This document shows, piece after piece, positions 21,033-26,398 of a stretch of 26,398 nt of DNA; within the stretch, counting starts at the first letter, position 1; every line of letters begins with the position of its first letter. This stretch comes from Tubiluchus corallicola (lineage: Eukaryota > Priapulida > Priapulimorpha > Priapulimorphida > Tubiluchidae), in the NCBI GenBank assembly GCA_030141605.1, contig JAQGDQ010000833.1, forward strand, positions 64,001 through 90,398, read 5' to 3'. The translations under genes were made by a program, and so were the position numbers. The notes under the pieces are model-generated. The model saw only the letters and a program-made list of their open reading frames with translations. It did no database searches and was not told the DNA's origin.

Positions 21033-21176
21033 CTGTAAACTACTAGGACTAAACGAGCGATCACTAAGTGTGCAGCTGCTCAAACTATCATTGCTACGGC
21101 TGCTCAGAGAATGCTTGGAAGAACCCAGCGTGGGAACTGATCCTTGTCTGTACCTTTCGTACTTGTAGTCAGACAT
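21033..21176 (-). CDS. Septin2: septin, first coding exon (main candidate N-terminus)
   Basis: A 48-codon minus-strand frame starting at the ATG at 21176 (context GAAAGATGT, with A at -3). It reads MSDYKYERYRQGSVPTLGSS, then a Ser-rich stretch KHSLSSRSNDSLSSC and TLSDRSFSPSSLQ, and ends at CAG followed by GTAAGT, a consensus donor. The phase is 0, matching exon 2, so the joined protein runs ...[14 protein letters not shown], much as human SEPT2 has TQ-FINPETPG. The Ser-rich N-terminus suggests a disordered, possibly phosphorylated tail of the kind that differs between septin isoforms. Using this exon leaves an intron of 16,302 bp that contains the antisense IGFBP-like gene. TATA-like AT-rich stretches lie just upstream, but no clear promoter is identified. 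Confidence 0.82.
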
Positions 21177-22095
21177 CTTTCACTGGCTTAATAGACGGAC
21201 ATTTATAATCTGTGTATAAGATCAACGGCTTTCCAACTTTTTATGAGACGTTTTAGTACGAAGATTTCCGCGATTGCCGTTTCACATTATCACAAATTTA
21301 GGCACTAAGAAAGTCAGGTTACTGTTTACAAGAAACATAGGTGCTTAGCGGTACCAAGCTGTCAACACTAATTTATAGAAAATACAAAATTAACCGTTTC
21401 ATCTGAGGCAAAAGACGAACTCCTTTTTCATTACTTATGAAATTCAACTAAGTCGATGTACCACGAGCACCAGCTAGAACTACATCTGCTGACTGGCCTG
21501 ACACGTACGCCCGAATCCTGACCATTGCTGGTCCTAGCATAATGGTCTTCAAACCCCAACACTTCCTACTATGATCATCACTAACAAACCAGGTAACCCT
21601 TTCACTGTCCCGCCCGGAACTCAAGGAGTGGTTCATGCGGTAGTCATGAAGCCAGACGTGAATATTGATCCACGAGTGAGCGAGTCTGCGCAAACAGGTC
21701 AATACGAGAGCAACAGTGACACTGGGTGACACAGAAGATCTATGACAATTTCTATTTAAAATGCTAGTGCAAATTCCCGATACATATACACATATATACA
21801 TAGAGGGAACATACACATTTTACACGTAGAGGGAAATAGGGGAGCGGTCATTGTGTGCACCTAATGCATGAAGTTAAGCAAAGTAAAACTTGATTTCAAA
21901 ATGGATGGATGGCGGCCAAAAAATTGCTTCCGAGTGGTGTCATGGTGTCATACTGACTTCGAATGTTTCTTATATTGCAAACGGCTGTGCATGTATACAA
22001 ACACATGATTTAAATATTGCTAACGTATGTAGGGTTAGGTATAGGCTATACTGAGATAGATATCATTCCGCGTTTTTAAATATCAGCATGATAAG
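21177..22095. other. upstream region of septin main first exon
   Basis: Probable 5' leader and promoter region of the exon at 21033-21176, or intron if a more distal first exon is used. A TATA-like TATAAAT on the minus strand at 21201-21207 is too close to the ATG to be a convincing TATA box. A minus-strand open frame at 21448-21816 (122 codons) resembles nothing known, shows no signal or domain, and is not called. Confidence 0.4.
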
Positions 22096-22112
22096 TGCTG
22101 CCCTCTAGTGCT
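22096..22112 (-). promoter_or_regulatory. second CTCF-like motif
   Basis: GTGCTGCCCTCTAGTGC resembles the reverse-strand CTCF variant CTGCCCTCTAGTGG, with mismatches at the right end. Its orientation is the same as the motif at 18334. It is weaker than that site and might also be chance or a remnant of a repeat. Confidence 0.3.
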
Positions 22113-22429
22113 AGATACGGCCTTGTGGTGGGATGAAGTGTTATATAAAAAAAATTACACTCTCTTCTGCGTCCACACGACCAAATTAATGAAAGTATTT
22201 TGCATTCTATGAAACGTTAATTTAATTAGTAATAATACGCAAAGTCACAAAAATACTTTACGAAGTATGTACTAACCAATTAATTACCCCGATGTTCCAA
22301 GACCAACAACTGAAGAAACGAATATCGTTTAAAATCATCATTTGAACGGGAAAATGTCCTCATACAAGGGATGTATTTCACAAAGAAAAAAAGTTAGGTA
22401 GTAAGCTAAATAATTATTGTTTATAAATA

Positions 22430-22430
<1 letters not shown>
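22113..22430. other. sequence with no recognised feature
   Basis: AT-rich unique sequence ending at an (ATT)n microsatellite. Confidence 0.5.

Positions 22431-22490
<60 letters not shown>
22431..22490. repeat. (ATT)n microsatellite
   Basis: Twenty uninterrupted ATT repeats (60 bp). Confidence 0.98.
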
Positions 22491-22491
<1 letters not shown>

Positions 22492-22627
22492 TGCCTTAAT
22501 TCGTCATTGCAGCTTTAAACTATCACTGAAGTCTAAATTTTTCTTTGCCCTCACATTGGAATCCCTCTCGCCTGGAAAATTCTTCCCTCCCACAAAGACC
22601 GCAAAGTTTGCGTCCTCGCACATTCAC

Positions 22628-22740
22628 GCGTGATTCATTCAGTTGGCTTCTTCCCGTTTTACAAGCGTGAGGCTCCAGACGACTTCGTGCGCGATTCATT
22701 CGGTTGGCTTCATTCTGGTTTACAAGCGTGAGGCTCTGCA
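22628..22740. repeat. 61-bp imperfect tandem duplication
   Basis: GCGTGATTCATTCAGTTGGC at 22628 is followed 61 bp later by GCGCGATTCATTCGGTTGGC at 22689; both continue to TTTACAAGCGTGAGGCTC. A minus-strand open frame spans both copies, but 61 is not a multiple of 3 and the peptide is unrecognised. Confidence 0.8.
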
Positions 22741-23047
22741 TGTTGTTTCTTGTTAGTTTATAACACAGATCCGATTAGATTGTCAGAAAAAACCTACGCT
22801 GGTCTAAAATCTACACAGCTCACCTCACCCTAACGAAACATTAAAGGCTGTCTAAACTGCCAAACATAAACATAGTGCAAATATAAAGAATAACTGGAGC
22901 AAGCATAAAAAAGTATGTCAATAATACGTGTAAAGCAGCTATAAAGTGCCCCAAAATTAGTGTCAGTGATACTATCATTTTCCTCAGCTAAACGTAAGAA
23001 ATGACTGAAATTAAAAACAAAAACTAAACATTCACAATGACAAGTAC
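22741..23047. other. sequence with no recognised feature
   Basis: AT-rich unique sequence with no gene or repeat recognised. Confidence 0.5.
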
Positions 23048-23083
23048 CTTCTCTTGTTTCTCAATCTTTTTCTCTCCTGTCAT
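23048..23083 (-). CDS. weak candidate alternative first exon of septin (MTGEKK form)
   Basis: A 12-codon minus-strand frame, MTGEKKIEKQEK, runs from an ATG at 23083 to AAG followed by GTACTT. It ends in phase 0, so it could splice to septin exon 2, giving a short charged N-terminus. The donor is weak and the frame is short enough to occur by chance; this is the least secure candidate I list. Confidence 0.2.
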
Positions 23084-23784
23084 TTTCCAAAAAATCAAGT
23101 ACACATCAGAGAAAACGAAAACCAAACTAGAAATGTGACGTCTACACTGATCAGTCTGGCAGAAAAGCTTTAACAGCACAAGTCAAGTGAGTTCCAGCAA
23201 CGTTGCTGCGAACAATTAACACTCGGTCGCACAGTACTTATTATTATGTAAATTTAGGGAAGTTGTGCTATTATTATAAGAGTTTTATGTGGAGCACAAT
23301 GGTAAGACAACATGGACTGCACGATAAGGCAGGACTGCTACGTTTTCAATATTGTATTTGGACAGTAATGTTTGTCGAGCAAATTTGCCTATGAAAGTAT
23401 CACAACAACATGAAGGGACGAAGTTGGCTGACACAACATACCATAACACTAATAAACTCCATTCTTATTTTATGATACATTTATTTTGAACATATCAAAA
23501 TAGCAGTGAAAGTTATACATACATGTATAATTTACTATGTTCGTCCAATTCAAGAAAACGAACTCGAATCGAAAGAAATTTGTAACTTTCGAAATGGAAA
23601 GAAGCCGAATTTCAAGATTTCGACTCTTAATTGAACGCGAACTCGAATTGGCCTCACGAAGATCGTGCATATTGCTTGATTTTGTTCTGCAGTAAAAACA
23701 CTAGTAATTTGTTAAAAAATTGTGTGCAGAAATCACAGAAACTTTTAAATGATAAACAACGTATGTAGATGAACTACTTACTCA
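23084..23784. other. sequence with no recognised feature
   Basis: AT-rich unique sequence. Small open frames at 23203-23394 (+) and 23470-23670 (-) have no recognisable content. Confidence 0.45.
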
Positions 23785-24063
23785 TCATCGTCCCCCCATA
23801 CCACCACCACCACCAACAACACATTCATCATCATTATTGTCATCACCATCACCTTCATCTCATCGTGATTCGTCACAACCCCCCCCCCCCCAATACCACC
23901 ACCACCACCGTCATCGTCAACCATCACCTTCACCTCATCTTCATCGTCCCCCCCATACCACCACCACATTCATCATCGTCATTGTCATCACCATCACTGC
24001 CATCATCATCATCCATCACCATCGTCATGAACGTTATCTCGCCACTACCACCACCATCATCAA
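23785..24063. repeat. degenerate CAT/CCA trinucleotide array
   Basis: About 280 bp of strand-biased CAT, CCA and CAC trinucleotides with poly-C runs, including two near copies of CATCGTCCCCCCATACCACC (about 23789 and 23943). It gives long spurious frames in several phases (poly-His/Pro on one strand, Asp/Met/Val on the other). Confidence 0.9.
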
Positions 24064-24247
24064 TAGAACTATTATTACTATTTAACTTTATAAATCATAC
24101 TGTGAAATTAGCAGCTACTGATTACAGATCACGGATAAAGCCAACGGGGCGATTATACTTGTTTACATCGAGTTGCAGAAGACAATACTCTCTACTCTGT
24201 ATTAATTTCAAAATAAGCCATTTTGCGCAAGTCTATATATATATCCG

Positions 24248-24251
<4 letters not shown>

Positions 24252-24313
<62 letters not shown>
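24252..24313. repeat. (AT)n microsatellite
   Basis: About 62 bp of uninterrupted AT dinucleotides, with a shorter ATATAT patch just to the left (24235-24244). Tyr-Ile open frames here are artefacts. Confidence 0.97.
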
Positions 24314-24316
<3 letters not shown>

Positions 24317-24636
24317 ACTTAAAAATGTAATGAGCCTGTAAGTAAACTTGTATTTTTAATAAGGGGCAGCTGATCAAGTGACCAATAGGTGTTTCGCTGC
24401 TCCTTCTCAGTTGCAATGAAATGTAAAAATAATTATGTCGAATATTAACTGCCATTGAGAAAATAAAATTGAATCTAAACTATCAAATTAATTCAGTCCT
24501 AGCGGACTAACTGGCGCGATATTTAAAGTATTTAAACACCAAAGCACCGCGACATTTCAGTTTGTTGCTTCCGTACATTGAACATTAAACAATAAAGATT
24601 AAACAATGAATATTAAACAATGAAGTGAATTCATAC
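24314..24636. other. sequence with no recognised feature
   Basis: AT-rich unique sequence with short repeats of ATTAAACAATAAAGATTAAACAATGAA type near 24585-24625. No gene is seen. Confidence 0.5.
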
Positions 24637-24675
24637 CTGATGTGTCGAATGTTCCGCGTCACCCGCATTGTTCAT
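24637..24675 (-). CDS. candidate distal alternative first exon of septin (MNNAGD form)
   Basis: A 13-codon minus-strand frame, MNNAGDAEHSTHQ, runs from an ATG at 24675 to CAG followed by GTATGA, a reasonable donor. The phase is 0, and the last codon is Gln, giving ...[12 protein letters not shown], which mirrors the Gln at the same junction in the main isoform and in vertebrate SEPT2. It would be the most distal start, with a 19.9-kb intron. The frame is short, so chance is possible and transcript evidence is lacking. Confidence 0.35.
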
Positions 24676-25216
24676 AACTTTCACTGCCGGATTCTTCAAA
24701 CGTCGCTAAAACGCAATGCAAATGAACAAGAACATAAAGCACAAGCAACTAAGCAAAAACTAAAGCTATAAACAATCGAAATGCCATCACAATTAATAAT
24801 AAATACTGCTAAAAACAAACATGAAGTTTCTTTAACAAAAGTGTGTACATTGACAAAAAAGTAAGTAAAAAAAATTAAAATACAAAATGTGATAAACAAT
24901 ACGAAAACAAAAAGAAGAAAGAAGTTAATTGGTACGTTTTGTACTGTTTTCCACTTTTAACATAAAAATATCTATTTGCTTAATTGCTTTGCACAACAAT
25001 CATGTATATATGCAAGACATTTCAACATTGGATGAAGCGTGTAGTAGTAAGTACTCTAGTCTAAAACTGTGACTGATTACACTTTTAATCATATACTTGT
25101 GTAAAGTACGTTCGAACTAAACAATCATAATAATAACAACAATATTAATACAAATAATGATAACAACAAGTAAATTAATGTTACGTAAGATATGTCTTCG
25201 TATGTTTTTGACATTC
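24676..25216. other. sequence with no recognised feature
   Basis: AT-rich unique sequence between the candidate distal exon and the inverted repeat. No gene is seen; the minus-strand frame at 24696-24899 is unrecognised. Confidence 0.5.
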
Positions 25217-25703
25217 GATTCCAACTAGATTTTGCAGCCATTATAAATCTGCAGAAACAACAGCTACAGTCTGCGGTCACAACAACTTCGATACAGACAC
25301 AACAAAAAGCAGCCTATAATCACGGTAATCTTCCAGTTAACTGTCTACCTTCCTGCCACAGGAAGACCTACTTCCCCACCATCCTGTTCTCTCCCGCGCA
25401 GAATACTCGCGCCTCCAAAGTTTAGCCAAGATTTAGTCACGGAAAAACGTGCGTTGAGTGCTGTATGAGTAATACATGCAAAAAGATAAGCTAATCTCTA
25501 GTAAGAAGAAGCCAGCGAGAATAAAGTTTATAGTAGTGTTGTAAAACCGCGTGAAATTTGAAAACCAGCCAGGAAATGTGCGTAACGCCAAACACGTGAC
25601 CCACCTACATTTTGACAAAAGACCCGCGTATCTAAATTTGAACACCAGCCCGCGTAACATCAAATACGTGACCCACCTACACTTTGACAAAAGACCCTCG
25701 TAT
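25217..25703 (+). repeat. foldback inverted repeat, left arm
   Basis: This 487-bp arm is the reverse complement of 25912-26398 with no net indel: every pair sums to 51615. Only a couple of mismatches were noticed by eye (for example GTCTACCTTCC against GTCTCCCTTCC, and ACGCCAAAC against ACGTCAAAC). The arm begins GATTCCAACTAGATTTTGC. Open frames in the two arms are mirror copies of each other and not genes. Confidence 0.95.
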
Positions 25704-25706
25704 GCA

Positions 25707-26063
25707 CATTTTCTGGCTGGTGTTCAAATTTAGACACGCGGGTCATTTGGGTCTTTTGTCAAAGTGTAGGTGGGTCACGTGTTTGACGTTACGCGCATTT
25801 TCTGGCTGGTGTTCAAATTTAGACATGCGGGTCATTTGGGTCTTTTGTCAAAGTGTAGGTGGGTCACGTGTTTGACGTTACGCACATTTTCTGTCTGGTG
25901 TTCAAATTTAGATACGAGGGTCTTTTGTCAAAGTGTAGGTGGGTCACGTATTTGATGTTACGCGGGCTGGTGTTCAAATTTAGATACGCGGGTCTTTTGT
26001 CAAAATGTAGGTGGGTCACGTGTTTGACGTTACGCACATTTCCTGGCTGGTTTTCAAATTTCA
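25707..26063 (+). repeat. 89-bp direct repeats at the centre of the foldback
   Basis: Copies start at 25707, 25796 and 25885 (CATTTTCTGGCTGGTGTTCA...GTTTGACGTTACGC), followed by shortened copies whose GGCTGG landmark falls at 25965 and 26045. The later copies lack an 11-bp piece (CATTTGGGTC-like). Each unit carries GGGTCACGTG, which contains an E-box. The unit also appears in inverted orientation in the left arm, so inverted and direct repeats interlock. Confidence 0.9.
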
Positions 26064-26398
26064 CGCGGTTTTACAACACTACTATAAACTTTATTCTCGC
26101 TGGCTTCTTCTTACTAGAGATTAGCTTATCTTTTTGCATGTATTACTCATACAGCACTCAACGCACGTTTTTCCGTGACTAAATCTTGGCTAAACTTTGG
26201 AGGCGCGAGTATTCTGCGCGGGAGAGAACAGGATGGTGGGGAAGTAGGTCTTCCTGTGGCAGGAAGGGAGACAGTTAACTGGAAGATTACCGTGATTATA
26301 GGCTGCTTTTTGTTGTGTCTGTATCGAAGTTGTTGTGACCGCAGACTGTAGCTGTTGTTTCTGCAGATTTATAATGGCTGCAAAATCTAGTTGGAATC
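25912..26398 (-). repeat. foldback inverted repeat, right arm (cut by window end)
   Basis: The mirror of 25217-25703, separated from it by a 208-bp spacer (25704-25911). The window ends while the match is still perfect, so the arms may extend further on the right than can be seen. It may be a foldback-type transposable element, or less likely an assembly or read artefact. Confidence 0.95.

Noticed and set aside
20923-21168. 81-codon plus-strand frame
   Set aside because: Antisense shadow of the septin first exon at 21033-21176.
21448-21816. 122-codon minus-strand frame upstream of the septin exon
   Set aside because: No recognisable domain, signal peptide or splice sites; length is within chance for 26 kb in six frames.
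25433-26182. Related open frames on both strands (SKCRWVTYLMLRG-type peptides)
   Set aside because: Mirror translations of the inverted and direct repeats of the foldback structure.

Overview
This is animal nuclear DNA: AT-rich, intron-bearing and full of microsatellites, a minisatellite, a tRNA-derived SINE, LINE remnants and inverted repeats. The two recognisable genes are a metazoan septin and an IGFBP-domain secreted protein of the kind known from molluscs and arthropods. Repeat content and gene types would fit a mollusc, but the species cannot be fixed from the sequence.

The main gene is a septin of the SEPT2/4/5-like group on the minus strand. Three consecutive internal coding exons are unambiguous: 4625-4730, 1616-1702 and 1042-1165. 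They carry the polybasic alpha-0 region, the G1 P-loop (GESGLGKS) and the G3 motif (DTPG), with clean GT/AG borders and matching phases. The rest of the GTPase domain and the C-terminus lie beyond base 1. The 5' end lies to the right. A 48-codon first coding exon at 21033-21176 ends in frame at a consensus donor and splices in phase 0 onto the shared exon, leaving a 16.3-kb intron. Up to four more short ATG-containing exons (24637-24675, 23048-23083, 15835-15903, 7539-7604) also end in phase 0 at a plausible donor. This suggests a septin locus with several alternative promoters and N-termini.

Inside that long intron, on the opposite strand, is an intronless gene (12535-13149). It encodes a 204-residue secreted protein with a signal peptide, a 12-cysteine IGFBP N-type domain containing CGCCDVC, and a Thr/Glu-rich mucin-like tail. 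A TATA box lies about 110 bp upstream of the ATG.

The remainder is intronic or intergenic. By position it holds: an AT-rich hairpin (2615-2804); (GA)n tracts near 4.1, 9.0 and 11.5 kb; a SINE (about 5428-5625); a three-copy 91-bp tandem repeat with a CRE-like site in each copy (6037-6311); a degenerate telomere-like stretch (9445-9585); a 57-bp direct repeat pair (10545/10983); a dispersed element of about 350 bp in two copies (14430 and 18462); CAT-type trinucleotide arrays (17.5-17.9 and 23.8-24.1 kb); a CTCF-like motif (18334); a LINE reverse-transcriptase C-terminal remnant (19114-19400); a 17-copy, 70-bp minisatellite (19612-20798); a second CTCF-like motif (22096); (ATT)n and (AT)n tracts; and a nearly perfect inverted repeat (25217-26398) that runs off the right edge.

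I see no prokaryotic features, CRISPR array or defence locus. The parts most worth following up are the multi-promoter septin architecture, the antisense nested IGFBP-mucin gene, the foldback palindrome and the two-copy dispersed element.
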